From NCBI GenBank assembly GCA_905214995.1, contig CAJMOT010000064.1, forward strand, positions 1 through 11,911: a DNA stretch of 11,911 nt, written 5' to 3'. This stretch comes from an uncultured bacterium (GTDB lineage Bacteria > Verrucomicrobiota > Verrucomicrobiia > Opitutales > Intestinicryptomonadaceae). The notes beneath the pieces were generated by a model, which made no database searches, was not told the DNA's origin, and worked only from the letters and a program-made list of their open reading frames with translations. Made by a program: the position numbers and the translations under genes. Shown here piece by piece: positions 1 through 7,764 of this stretch; positions within the stretch are counted from its first letter, which is position 1; the number at the start of each line of letters is the position of its first letter.

Positions 1-253
1 CCCGCCGCTTTGCCGCGCCCCTCCCGACGCGCCGGATTCCCGCGCTTGGCCCCTGCGGGACTCCGCGCCGGCTCCGCCGCCCCCGCGGGAAATCTTCCCA
101 CGCCCTTTAATTTGGCTGGACACGCCGCGCCTTCGGTGATTTGTTAAAAGGCGTATATTCGCAAAAATATATTCGGGCGCGGACAGGCGCCCGCAAAAAG
201 CAATCGCACGCCCGAAACGTCCCAACCGTCCGGCTGCACAAAAGGAAAAAATA
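1..253. other. GC-rich region upstream of pnp
   Basis: Bases 1-110 are very GC-rich and open in several frames only because stop codons are rare there. The conceptual peptides are Ala/Pro/Arg-rich and match nothing I recognise, so no gene is called. From about 140 the sequence becomes AT-richer (TTGTTA at 141, TATATT at 168). This is the likeliest place for the pnp promoter, but the spacing between these two words is 21 bp, so no promoter is assigned. Many bacteria carry rpsO just before pnp; it is not visible here. Confidence 0.4.
174..193 (+). promoter_or_regulatory. GC hairpin in the pnp leader
   Basis: Arms CGGGCGC (174-180) and GCGCCCG (187-193) form a perfect 7-bp stem with a six-base loop, ending 60 bases before the pnp start. 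It is followed by CAAAAAG rather than a T run, so it does not look like a terminator. In enterobacteria PNPase represses its own mRNA after RNase III cuts a leader hairpin. A similar role here is only a possibility. Confidence 0.35.
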
Positions 254-2401
254 ATGGATCAGAAATACAGCGTCGAGGTCGAAGGCCTCGGAATAAAAAT
301 CTCCACCGGCTCGATAGCCAAGCAGGCGAACGGCTCGGTGACAATAAGCATGGGCGAAACCAACCTCCTCGTCACGGCGACCGCCGCCGGCGCCCTGCGC
401 GACGGGCAGGACTTCTTCCCGCTCACGGTGGACTACCGCGAAACTTTCTCCGCGGCGGGCAAATTCCCCGGCGGATACTTCAAGCGCGAAGGCCGCCCCA
501 ACGAAAAGGAAATCCTCACCTCCCGTCTCTGCGACAGGCCCCTGCGCCCGCTCTTCCCCAAGGGCTTCATGAACGAAGTGCAGGTCATCGGCCTGCTGCT
601 GTCGGCCGACATGGCAAACGACCCCGACATCCTCATGGTCAACGGCGCCTCCGCCGCGCTCCTCATTTCCGACATACCATGGAACGGCCCGATCGGCGGC
701 GTCAGAATCGGCGAAATCGACGGCGAATTTGTCGTCAACCCCACGCACGAACAGATGCTCGACTCCACCCTCGACCTCATCTACGTAGGCAATGAGCGCG
801 AAATGATGATGATTGAAGGCTCCGCCGAGCAATGCCCCGAAGACAGGTTCATAGAAGCTCTCGAATTCGCGCAGGTTCAGATACGGAAAATCATCGCCGC
901 CCAGCGCGAGCTCGCCAAGCTCTGCGGCAAGCCCAAGCGCGAATTCCCGCTGGTGCTCTGCAAGCCCGAAATCATGCAGATGTGCTCCGAATACGTCGGC
1001 GGCAGGCTCCTCGACGCCGTATTCCAGGACAGCAAGCTCAAGAGGCAAGCGGACGTCGACGCCCTCATGGAAGAAACCGCCGAATTCGTCAAGGGCAAGG
1101 TCGGCGAAGATGAATTCGACATGGCGCAAATCAAGATGGCGTTCGAAGAATTGCAGGAAAAAGTCTACCGCGACAACATTCTCGACGCCGGCAAGAGGTG
1201 CGACGGCAGAACCTACATGGATCTCCGCCCGATAACCGCCAAGACGGGAGTTCTGCCGCGCGTCCACGGCAGCGCGCTGTTCTCGCGCGGCGAGACCCAG
1301 GCGCTCGTGCTCACCACCCTCGGCACCAGCCGCGACTGCCAGGAACTCGACGGGCTGACCGGCGGCACCAAGGAAAAGTCATTCATACTGCACTACAACT
1401 TTCCGCCCTACTCCGTCGGCGAAACCGGCCGCTTCGGCAGCCCGGGCCGCCGCGAAATCGGGCACGGCGCGCTCGCCGAACGCTCGCTTCTGCCGGTGCT
1501 GCCCTCCGAGGACGAATTCCCCTACGCGATCCGCGTGGTCTCCGAAATCATGGAGTCCAACGGCTCGACCTCCATGGCCTCCGTCTGCGGCGGCTGCCTC
1601 AGCCTCATGGACGCCGGCGTCCCGATCCAGACGCCCGTATCGGGCATAAGCTGCGGGCTCGTCACGCGCAAGGACGAAAGCGGCAAAATCGTCAAACACG
1701 TCGTCCTCACCGACATCATCGGCGCGGAGGATCACTTCGGCGACATGGACTTCAAAATCTGCGGAACCAAAAACGGCATCACCGGCTTCCAGCTCGACCT
1801 TAAAATCGACGGGCTGCCGATCGACATCGCGAAAGAGGCAATCTATCGCAACCGCGACGTGCGCATGAAGATTCTCGGCATAATGGCGGAAGCCATCGCC
1901 GAGCCAAATAAGGAGCTCAAGCCCTGCGCCCCGCGCATAAAGATCGTGCAGATCGACCCCGAAAAGACGGGAATGCTCATAGGGCCCGGAGGCAAGAACA
2001 TCCGCCGCATAACCGAATACTCGGGCGCGCAGATAGACATAGACGACGACCACCCGGGCAGGGTCTGCATCTACGCCACGAGCGAGGAGAGCATGAGGCG
2101 CGCGGTCTCGGAAGTCGAGCTCGTCACGGGCGAAATCGAGGTCGGCAAGACCTACAAGGGCATCGTGCGCTCTATAAAGGAATTCGGCGCGTTCGTCGAA
2201 TGCCTGCCGGGCAAAGAGGGGCTCGTGCACATCTCGGAGTTAGCGGACTTCCGCGTCAACAAGACCGAAGACGTCTGCAAGCTCGGCGACGAAATCCTCG
2301 TCAAATGCATAGGCATTGACGACAAGGGCCGCGTGCGCCTCTCGCGCCGCGCCGCGCTCTGCGAGCAGCAGGGGATCCCCTACGAGCCCAAGTCGAGGTA
2401 A
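254..2401 (+). CDS. pnp: Polyribonucleotide nucleotidyltransferase (PNPase)
   Basis: PNPase degrades RNA 3' to 5' by phosphorolysis, releasing nucleoside diphosphates, usually as a trimer and often within an RNA degradosome in the cytoplasm. The 715-residue length fits the family (about 700). The order is RNase PH core 1 with FPGGYFKREGRP (71-82) and RLCDRPLRPLFP (91-102); a helical linker; RNase PH core 2 with RVHGSALFSRGETQ (about 336 on), SPGRREIGHG (about 395) and GDMDFK (about 495, the catalytic aspartate region); a KH domain with the GPGGKNI loop (about 577-583); and a C-terminal S1 domain (about 630-700, GKTYKGIVRSIKEFGAFVE). The ATG at 254 is preceded by AAAGGA at 241 with good spacing and matches the family's usual N-terminus. 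A terminator follows 18 bases after the stop, so it is probably transcribed alone or last in its unit. Confidence 0.98.
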   Translation: MDQKYSVEVEGLGIKISTGSIAKQANGSVTISMGETNLLVTATAAGALRDGQDFFPLTVDYRETFSAAGKFPGGYFKREGRPNEKEILTSRLCDRPLRPLFPKGFMNEVQVIGLLLSADMANDPDILMVNGASAALLISDIPWNGPIGGVRIGEIDGEFVVNPTHEQMLDSTLDLIYVGNEREMMMIEGSAEQCPEDRFIEALEFAQVQIRKIIAAQRELAKLCGKPKREFPLVLCKPEIMQMCSEYVGGRLLDAVFQDSKLKRQADVDALMEETAEFVKGKVGEDEFDMAQIKMAFEELQEKVYRDNILDAGKRCDGRTYMDLRPITAKTGVLPRVHGSALFSRGETQALVLTTLGTSRDCQELDGLTGGTKEKSFILHYNFPPYSVGETGRFGSPGRREIGHGALAERSLLPVLPSEDEFPYAIRVVSEIMESNGSTSMASVCGGCLSLMDAGVPIQTPVSGISCGLVTRKDESGKIVKHVVLTDIIGAEDHFGDMDFKICGTKNGITGFQLDLKIDGLPIDIAKEAIYRNRDVRMKILGIMAEAIAEPNKELKPCAPRIKIVQIDPEKTGMLIGPGGKNIRRITEYSGAQIDIDDDHPGRVCIYATSEESMRRAVSEVELVTGEIEVGKTYKGIVRSIKEFGAFVECLPGKEGLVHISELADFRVNKTEDVCKLGDEILVKCIGIDDKGRVRLSRRAALCEQQGIPYEPKSR

Positions 2402-2418
2402 AGGAAAAATCCATTCCG

Positions 2419-2449
2419 AAAAAGGCGCGCTTTCCGCGCGCTTTTTTTT
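2419..2449 (+). terminator. Intrinsic terminator of pnp
   Basis: The arms GCGCGC (2425-2430) and GCGCGC (2436-2441), with loop TTTCC, are extended by a G-T pair and A/T pairs. Eight T follow (2442-2449). It starts 18 bases after the pnp stop. The A run on the left side could let it work in both directions. Confidence 0.88.
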
Positions 2450-3082
2450 GCGCCCCAAACGGACTGATCGCAAATAATGCGCCCGCAATAAAAGCACAAA
2501 CCGCGCCGGTAAATCTCTTCCGGATATGCCGAAAAACCGCGCCGGAAAACTTGCCCGCGCGCGAGCCGGCTTGTCGAAAACTCATTTGCCCGAAAAAACG
2601 CAGAAAATAAGCTGAAAGTCCGTAAAATTCCCGCACTTCCACAGTTCGTTCCGAAAAACCGCCGATACCCGATTTGGCGCAATGAAAGCGAAAGCTTACT
2701 TTATTCGAAGCGCAGCGAAACTATAAAATAAGGCTTTCGGGAAGGATAATATGCGTTGGCATTTTATTTAGATATTATACAAACTCCATATACGGAAGTT
2801 TGGGGGTAGGCGCATTGGCTTTGCCAATCGCCGCAGGGGGGGTTGCCGCCATCTTCGACCGGCGCGCCACGCGCCCGCACAGCGCAACCAAGCGAGCGAA
2901 TCCATTTTGGATGAAGAGCGAGGACGGGCGGCAATGCCGCTTCCATTGAAGGGGCTACGCCCCTTACGCCCATTGCTTTGCAATAGGGCTATCCCCACTA
3001 TTCCCTGAATACTCCCTCGCGCGGCGTATTCGACATACGCGAGCGGTCTTGGCGGCTTCCCTAACGGAGCTATTCGCCAAAA
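2450..3082. other. Gene-free region between pnp and the EF-hand gene
   Basis: About 630 bases without a credible gene. Short frames on the minus strand (2764-2998) have atypical composition, lack a ribosome-binding site and lie over the hairpin cluster at 2814-2988, so they are judged non-coding. Bases 2560-2780 are AT-rich. Further structure includes a broken stem at 3016-3043 (GCGTAT/ATACGC core) and a short direct repeat of ATTCGCCAAA at 3072 and 3085, beside the EF-hand stop codon. No clear terminator for the EF-hand gene was found. Confidence 0.6.
2814..2988. repeat. Cluster of six perfect three-base-loop hairpins
   Basis: Six perfect inverted repeats, each with exactly three bases between the arms, lie within 175 bases: ATTGGC-TTT-GCCAAT (2814-2828), GGCGCG-CCA-CGCGCC (2861-2875), ATCCA-TTT-TGGAT (2900-2912), GCGGC-AAT-GCCGC (2928-2940), AAGGGGC-TAC-GCCCCTT (2949-2965) and ATTGC-TTT-GCAAT (2972-2984). 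The last is extended by GCCC/GGGC around a bulged A. TTGCCGCC (2843) and GGCGGCAA (2927) add a longer-range pairing. The arms differ in sequence from one another, so these are not copies of one repeat. It may be a structured RNA, a REP-like intergenic element or a binding region; its family is unknown. Confidence 0.6.
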
Positions 3083-3721
3083 TCATTCGCCAAATCGCGG
3101 AGGGGGATTGCCTATCATTCGCTTCATCATATCCTGAACTTCGGGATCTTGAATCAGCTTGGTCTTTTCGGCGTCGTTGAGCTTGCCGTCGCCGTCCGCG
3201 TCGTATTTTTTGAAGAGCTCTTCGCGCTTTTTGCGGGCCTCTTCAAACATCGAGCGGCGCTCCTGGCGGCTGAGCTTGCCGTCTCCGTCCTTGTCGAACT
3301 TGGCGAGAATCTCCTTGGGCGGGGTGAACTCGCGGCGCGGGCCGCGCCTCTGCCTGCCGGATTCAAAGGCCTTGCGCTGCTCCTCCATAAATTCCATGAG
3401 CTCGTTTTCGTCGAGCTTGCCGTCGCCGTCCCTGTCGAATTTGGCGATTATCTCCCTCGCGAACTTTTTGCGCATCTCGGCGAGATCGGCGGTCTTCTCT
3501 TTCAACGCCTTCATCGCCGCAGCGCGCTCATCCTCGTTCAGGCGGCCGTCGCCGTCCCTGTCGAACTGCCTCATCAGCTGTACGCGCGTTTTGAGGTCGA
3601 GGGAGGATATGTCGGAAGCGGCCGTCTCCGCCTTTTCCGCGCCTTTTCCGGCGCCTTCGGACTGGGCGAAAACCGGCATTGCCGACATCGCCGCGGCTAT
3701 TATGAGCACTGTCTTTTTCAT
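3083..3721 (-). CDS. Secreted EF-hand calcium-binding protein (four EF-hands)
   Basis: A 212-residue protein, probably exported and calcium-binding. Residues 1-20 (MKKTVLIIAAAMSAMPVFAQ) form a signal peptide with cleavage near VFA-Q. Four canonical EF-hand loops follow: DRDGDGRLNEDE (54-65), DRDGDGKLDENE (96-107), DKDGDGKLSRQE (143-154) and DADGDGKLNDAE (174-185). Each has acidic residues at positions 1, 3, 5 and 12 and glycine at 6. The linkers are charged and helical. The start at 3721 is chosen because it begins the signal peptide; the frame extends upstream but that part is not signal-like. No Shine-Dalgarno is evident. The gene is divergent from the RelE-like gene, with 125 bp between them. 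Proteins of this type are frequent in Verrucomicrobiota and Planctomycetota, but the partner and role of this one are unknown. Confidence 0.9.
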   Translation of the reverse strand: MKKTVLIIAAAMSAMPVFAQSEGAGKGAEKAETAASDISSLDLKTRVQLMRQFDRDGDGRLNEDERAAAMKALKEKTADLAEMRKKFAREIIAKFDRDGDGKLDENELMEFMEEQRKAFESGRQRRGPRREFTPPKEILAKFDKDGDGKLSRQERRSMFEEARKKREELFKKYDADGDGKLNDAEKTKLIQDPEVQDMMKRMIGNPPPRFGE

Positions 3722-3846
3722 GGCGTATATCTTTGTTCGCCTTAAAAAAACGCCCGCCCGCCGCAAAAGTTTCACTGCGTTTTTGTTTGAAGTATTTTTT
3801 TTCCGCCTTAGGGTGGCGGGCAAACAAAATACACAAAGGCGTCAAA

Positions 3847-4203
3847 ATGTACCAGGTGACTTTCAGCAAACAGGCGATGGCGGAGCTCAACAAGCTCGGA
3901 AAGATCGCCCAGCTCGAAATTATCGACGCATTCGGCTCGCTCACGTCGGAGCAGCTCGAGGGGGGATTGAAGGAAATCGGCAGAATACACCGCGAGGGCA
4001 AAACCTACTACCGCCTCCGCACGGGCGACTACCGCATATACTTCGAACTCCTCGAGGACTCCCAGACCCTGCACGCGCACTACATACTCCACCACCGCAC
4101 GATCGCGGACTTCGTATTCAGGTTCAAACTGCCCTTCAAGGAGGAAACTATGTTCGAGCAGGAGGACAATTTCTGGAAATACCTCGAATCCCTCAAAAAA
4201 TGA
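3847..4203 (+). CDS. RelE/ParE-superfamily toxin-like protein
   Basis: A 118-residue protein resembling the RelE/ParE fold. It opens MYQVTFSKQAMAELNKL, has a central helical pair, and then the beta-strand segment GKTYYRLRTGDYRIYFE (51-67), which matches the basic YRLR.GDYRI core of RelE-like proteins. HHR (82-84) sits near the usual C-terminal end. About 30 further residues form an acidic, helical tail that ordinary RelE proteins lack. RelE toxins cut mRNA on the ribosome; whether this one is active cannot be told. No antitoxin gene is adjacent. The ATG at 3847 is preceded by AAAGGCG at 3835 with good spacing. Its last bases overlap the pssA start as ATGA (4200-4203), which implies translational coupling. 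A housekeeping or regulatory role linked to pssA is as likely as a toxin role. Confidence 0.75.
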   Translation: MYQVTFSKQAMAELNKLGKIAQLEIIDAFGSLTSEQLEGGLKEIGRIHREGKTYYRLRTGDYRIYFELLEDSQTLHAHYILHHRTIADFVFRFKLPFKEETMFEQEDNFWKYLESLKK

Positions 4204-5135
4204 GCTCCAACCAAAAGCCGGAACAGTCGCTCTGGGAAAACGTCCACCAGGCGGGCAAAATATACATTCTGCCGAATTCCTTTACCGCGGGAAACCTGTT
4301 TTTCGGGTTTCTGTCAATAATTCTCTGCGTTCAGGGCAAATTCAACGCCGACTCCACGGACAGGACGATAGACCACATCGCCGCCCTAATAACCCCAAAT
4401 TATACGGCGGGCACGCCGAGCACGGGGTATTACGTCCTTGCGATAATCTGCATACTCGCGTCGTTTTTCTGCGACGCGCTCGACGGCAGGGTGGCGCGCG
4501 CGAGCGGCAAGACCTCCCTCTTCGGCAAGGAGTTCGACTCCATCGCCGACAGCGTGTCGTTCGGGATAGCGCCGTGCCTGTTGATGTTCTTCATGATACT
4601 CCAACCTTCCGCCATGCTCTCCGACACGTGGATAAGGCTGCTGCGAAACACCGGCTGGCTGATAGGGTTTATCTTTATGCTCTGCGCCGCCATAAGGCTG
4701 GCGCGCTTCAACGTGCTCACAAATCCCTACATAAACGGGCACGAAAAGTATGAAAAGGGCGATTTCAGCGGCCTTCCCGCGCCCGCCGCGGCGGGGACGG
4801 TGGCGTCAATTGCGCTCACGATGCTAAGCTTCGATCTCCAGGCGTTCACGCCGCTGCTCATTCCGCTGATGCTTTTGATAGCGTGGCTTATGATAAGCAA
4901 TTTCCCATACCCGTCGTTCAAGCACATAAATTGGACGACGAGCATGAGGTTCAGATCGTTCGTCGCGCTTATAATCTGCATAATACTGATAGTCGCCCTG
5001 CGCGAGTGCAGCTTTGCGATAATATTTTTGGCGTACGTCTTTTACCCGCCCATAAAGTATATTCCGCGCGCGATAAAAATATTTTCGTATCTGCGCAGGC
5101 AGCGCGCGAACGGCGCGAAAAAATCCGCCCGCTGA
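4200..5135 (+). CDS. pssA: CDP-diacylglycerol-serine O-phosphatidyltransferase (phosphatidylserine synthase)
   Basis: An integral membrane enzyme that joins CDP-diacylglycerol and L-serine to give phosphatidylserine and CMP, the first step toward phosphatidylethanolamine. The 311-residue protein carries the complete CDP-alcohol phosphatidyltransferase motif: D92, D95-G96, A99-R100, G109, D113 and D117 with the canonical spacing. Hydrophobic segments lie at about 29-45, 77-93, 120-137, 151-167, 197-211, 217-233 and 253-281, and the C-terminus is basic. The N-terminal IYILPNSFTAGNLFFGF is typical of the Gram-positive/archaeal-type (type II) PssA. The ATG at 4200 overlaps the stop of the RelE-like gene (ATGA), so translation probably depends on that gene. 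The same frame is open far upstream, over the EF-hand gene, but that is shadow sequence. The neighbouring gene psd was not seen in the window. Confidence 0.93.
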   Translation: MSSNQKPEQSLWENVHQAGKIYILPNSFTAGNLFFGFLSIILCVQGKFNADSTDRTIDHIAALITPNYTAGTPSTGYYVLAIICILASFFCDALDGRVARASGKTSLFGKEFDSIADSVSFGIAPCLLMFFMILQPSAMLSDTWIRLLRNTGWLIGFIFMLCAAIRLARFNVLTNPYINGHEKYEKGDFSGLPAPAAAGTVASIALTMLSFDLQAFTPLLIPLMLLIAWLMISNFPYPSFKHINWTTSMRFRSFVALIICIILIVALRECSFAIIFLAYVFYPPIKYIPRAIKIFSYLRRQRANGAKKSAR

Positions 5136-5149
5136 TTGGGCGGGATTTT
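5118..5149 (+). terminator. Intrinsic terminator containing the pssA stop codon in its loop
   Basis: The left arm, an A run plus ATCCGCCC (to 5130), pairs with GGGCGG(G)ATTTT (5138-5149), with one bulged G and the loop GCTGATT (5131-5137). The pssA TGA (5133-5135) lies in the loop. The T run is short (four), so strength is uncertain. Confidence 0.6.
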
Positions 5150-5498
5150 GGAGGGACTTATCTCCGCCCGCCGGACGCGGCTTTGCCGCCGTATCCGCGT
5201 GCCGCCTGACGCGGCGGGACGGGAATGCGCATTCGGATCCCATATGTTAAATGCGCGGCGGCGGAGGGCGCGCCTTCGGGGAACGGATTCGGCTTGTCCG
5301 CAATACCGAATGCTCAGGAATACGGCGCAAAAAGGGGAATGGAAATGGAACAAAAAGGCGGCCAAATGGCGCGGCGGATTTTCGTTTGGGGGGGGGAGAT
5401 TTTCTTAAAAGGGGGATATATTTTAAATAATGTTAGAGACGATAAGGACTTAAAATTTTCTTGCAAAATTTAATATATATTTTAGGCTTCCGAATATT
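5136..5498. other. Intergenic region upstream of the PEP-CTERM array
   Basis: About 360 bases with no gene I can support. Bases 5160-5300 are GC-rich and contain GCGGC-TTT-GCCGC (5177-5189), GCCGC/GCGGC (5201-5215) and the perfect palindrome AATGCGCATT (5224-5233). Bases 5397-5498 are AT-rich and presumably hold the promoter of the first PEP-CTERM gene. Weak candidates are TTCTTA (5402) with TAAATA (5424), and TTGCAA (5461) near TATATT (5476), but none has convincing hexamers at normal spacing. Small plus-strand frames here look non-coding. Confidence 0.5.
5388..5396 (+). repeat. Run of nine G upstream of the first PEP-CTERM gene
   Basis: Nine consecutive G lie 102 bases before the ATG at 5499. 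Homopolymers of this length are prone to slippage. No frame across this run reaches the PEP-CTERM start, whatever the run length, so any effect would be on transcription, not on the reading frame. Confidence 0.8.
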
Positions 5499-6975
5499 AT
5501 GACCCAATACCATTTGCACACATTCCGCAAAATCGCCGCTCTGCCGGCATTGTTAGCCTCTTGCGCCCTTTCCCACGCGGCGCAGGATTTGTATTTTAAC
5601 GAGAGTTTGAACTCTTCCCACCCGCTATTTGGGACAGAGCTCCAACTGGTTCACCAATGCGGAAAGAACCGAACAGTTTACGGGAACTCTCGGTTCCGGC
5701 TACAACGGCATAGTGAATACTGAAAGCGTGGTCTACGGCACCGTAACGGGCACAATCGGCCTCAGCCTCAATTCGCTGACCTACAACATTTCCAATGCCA
5801 CAATGAACAACGGGTATATGGTTTCGTTCGGATACGGCGGCATGGCAAATCTCGCGGAAGACTTTAATTTGAACGTCACTCTGGGAACCGGCACCGGCGG
5901 CAATCCTCTCGAAGAAACAATCAGAATGTACGGCAATAACACGTTCAATATCGGCGGAGACTTCAACATAGACTACAACCGCGCCGGCAGCGGCAGGTAT
6001 CTCGTCGTCAATATTAAAACCGATTCAACGGCGGCCGCCACGTCAAACACTTTCCGCGTCGCGGGCGACATAAATATAATTTCCCGCCAAGCGGACGCCA
6101 GGGTGAGGCTCAATACGAATATTACCCAGTTTACTGTGGGCGGAATTATCGACATGTCGGCTCTCCAATGGACGATAGGCGCCCCCGGAGCGGGCTACGC
6201 CTCCACAGCCTCCGTAGGCGGTCTAACCACCACGGGCAGCGTATTGGGCTGGCTCAGGAGCGACGGCGGCGTTGGAATGAGCACTCTGATATTCACAAAT
6301 TCCACCCGCCAAGACGCCTCCGTGACTTACGGATATACATCCGATACGGAGTCCGCGCTCAATATCACGATGAGGGCTTCCAACGCCCAAAACGGCTATC
6401 AGATTTTGAGATTCCGCTCCGGAGCGTACGACGCCACCGACGCAAATTTGGGCGACGTAATTATCGACACTGGAAGGCTCGACTTGGGAATGCACTCCGA
6501 AATGAAGGGCAATAGGCTCTCTATTTCCGGAACGCAAGCCGTTTTCAGCGCGACGGCGACCGACAGCGGAGAGATCGGGACAGTCACATTCGACGAGGGC
6601 GAATGGTACGCCGGCAAAATCGTCGTGGACATTGAGGGAGAACTCGCCTACGACAAGATAGTATTCAACGGCAGGTTCGACAAGACAGGCAGCGACCGCG
6701 ACATGGGTTTTGAATTTTCCTTCGACGCATACGCAATGAGGGAGTTCATCTCCACGGGCGGCGGGGAATTTATCCTCGAAGACGTGATAACCTACGAGAC
6801 CGGCAGCTCAATGGCGGGTACGGTGCTCGAGGGAAGCGCGAGCGGAATCCGGTGGGAAGCGGTCTTCGGCGACACTTCGCTCTCCGTCTCTTTCACCGTC
6901 CCCGAACCCGCGGCTGTCGCGGCAATCCTCGGCGCAATCGCTCTCGCTTTTGCCGCGCACCGCAGGAGGAGGTAA
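5499..6975 (+). pseudogene. PEP-CTERM sorting-domain protein, copy 1, interrupted by a frameshift
   Basis: Two overlapping frames make one gene. The first (from ATG 5499) gives a signal peptide, MTQYHLHTFRKIAALPALLA and onward, cleaved near HAAQD, then NESLNSSH. The second is open from 5611 and carries the rest to the stop at 6973. Removing one C from the CCC at 5621-5623 joins them as NESLNSSHRYLGQSSNWF, which aligns without a gap with NESLSNDDRYLNESSNWF in copy 3. The repaired protein would be 491 residues: signal peptide, long beta-rich Gly/Asn/Thr/Ser region of autotransporter-passenger style, and a C-terminal VPEP motif, hydrophobic helix and RRRR, the exosortase sorting signal. Its 5' end and leader differ from copies 2 and 3, while its 3' end from 6664 belongs to the identical repeat block. 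A true inactivating mutation, a switchable state and a base-calling error are all possible. Confidence 0.8.
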
Positions 6976-7000
6976 ACGGGACGCGCCGTTTCAAAACGAT

Positions 7001-7040
7001 AAAAAAAGGCGGCAACTCTCGGAGTTTGCCGCCTTTTTTA
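7001..7040. terminator. Bidirectional intrinsic terminator between copy 1 and DUF1080 A
   Basis: GGCGGCAACTC (7008-7018) pairs with GAGTTTGCCGCC (7022-7033), with loop TCG and a single bulged T. Seven A lie on the left and six T on the right, so it can end transcription from both convergent genes. Confidence 0.92.
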
Positions 7041-7080
7041 CGGGCGAAAAAGTTCTTCCGTCCGCGCCGCCTCAAATGCG

Positions 7081-7758
7081 CTATTCTGAAAGCGGGCGGA
7101 TTTTTATGTTCCTAAACTCGGTGGAAGCCGTGCCGTGCAAACCCTGCAAGCCGATCTTGCCCTTGGTGGGAATTTCGGACTTCTTGTGCTTGGTAAGCCA
7201 CGCCGGTATTTCCACGCCGTTGGGCCCCTTCTTGTTGTCCGTCCACTGCGAGAGGTCGATTTTTGAGGCGTGCTTTCCGTCGATCCATACGTCGATGTTC
7301 TTGCCCTTGCAGACAACCTTCATTTTGCTCCACACGCCGAGCGGAACGGTGGTGTCGTACTCGGGGGAAACATGGCCGAAAATCGCGCCGTTGTGGGTTA
7401 TCGGCCTGCTTGAGTAGCGCGGGTCGGTGTTGTCGGCGATTTGAATTTCCATGGAATTGGGAATCCAGTCCTTCGCGTCGGTACAGTAGACCACTATCCC
7501 GCTGTTGGAGCCCTTTTCGAGCTTGTACTCAAGCTCTATTTCAAAGTTTTCGTAGTCGCCCTTCGTGAAGATTATCTGGTCTTTATTGGACTTCAAAACG
7601 CCGTTTTTGTCGAAACTCCACACGCCCTTTTCATACACGGCGTCGGAGAGGTCGGGCTTAAAGAGGTCCGTAAAGCCGTCGCTGTCGGATACGGCGGAAG
7701 AACATCCGCCTAAGGCGAGGGCCGAGGCGGAAACTAAGGCTGCTATAAACGTTTTCAT
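7081..7758 (-). CDS. DUF1080 (3-keto-disaccharide hydrolase family) lipoprotein, copy A
   Basis: A 225-residue lipoprotein. The N-terminus MKTFIAALVSASALALGGCS carries a lipobox (L16-G-G-C19), so it should be lipid-anchored in the envelope. The rest is one DUF1080 domain with a concanavalin-like beta-sandwich: GVWSFDKNGVL (45-55), NSGIVVY (85-91), SMEIQIAD (102-109), GVWSKMKVVCKG (141-152), GKIGLQGLHG (200-209) and FRNIKIRPL (215-223). Family members include hydrolases of 3-keto-glycosides, and others bind sugars; activity here is not shown. The start at 7758 is chosen for the lipoprotein signal; an in-frame upstream codon (7797) adds a non-signal-like leader. It converges on PEP-CTERM copy 1 and diverges from copy 2. 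It is identical to the gene at 9637-10314. Confidence 0.92.
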   Translation of the reverse strand: MKTFIAALVSASALALGGCSSAVSDSDGFTDLFKPDLSDAVYEKGVWSFDKNGVLKSNKDQIIFTKGDYENFEIELEYKLEKGSNSGIVVYCTDAKDWIPNSMEIQIADNTDPRYSSRPITHNGAIFGHVSPEYDTTVPLGVWSKMKVVCKGKNIDVWIDGKHASKIDLSQWTDNKKGPNGVEIPAWLTKHKKSEIPTKGKIGLQGLHGTASTEFRNIKIRPLSE

Positions 7759-7764
7759 GAGCCG

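Noticed and set aside
1..147. C-terminal end of an upstream gene
   Set aside because: Open frames exist only because of high GC; the peptides are low-complexity Ala/Pro/Arg and resemble no usual pnp neighbour such as rpsO.
107..1267. Long minus-strand frame across the pnp start (and another at 1379-2230)
   Set aside because: Antisense shadows of pnp caused by GC-rich codons; no recognisable domain, and pnp itself is unmistakable.
2764..2998. Two small minus-strand frames after pnp
   Set aside because: They lie over the hairpin cluster, have unusual Trp/Arg/Pro-rich composition and no ribosome-binding site.
3159..4199. Open frame continuing upstream of pssA, as if pssA were a 658-residue fusion
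   Set aside because: The upstream part is the complement of the EF-hand gene and overlaps the RelE-like gene; the protein family start fits ATG 4200.
5136..5473. Small plus-strand frames before the array, tested as phase-variable leaders through the nine-G run
   Set aside because: All three frames after the G run stop before 5499, so no run length joins them to the PEP-CTERM gene.
5629..6975. Copy 1 as an intact gene starting at TTG 5629
   Set aside because: It would lack any signal peptide although it carries a PEP-CTERM tail, and the missing signal peptide is present just upstream in another frame.
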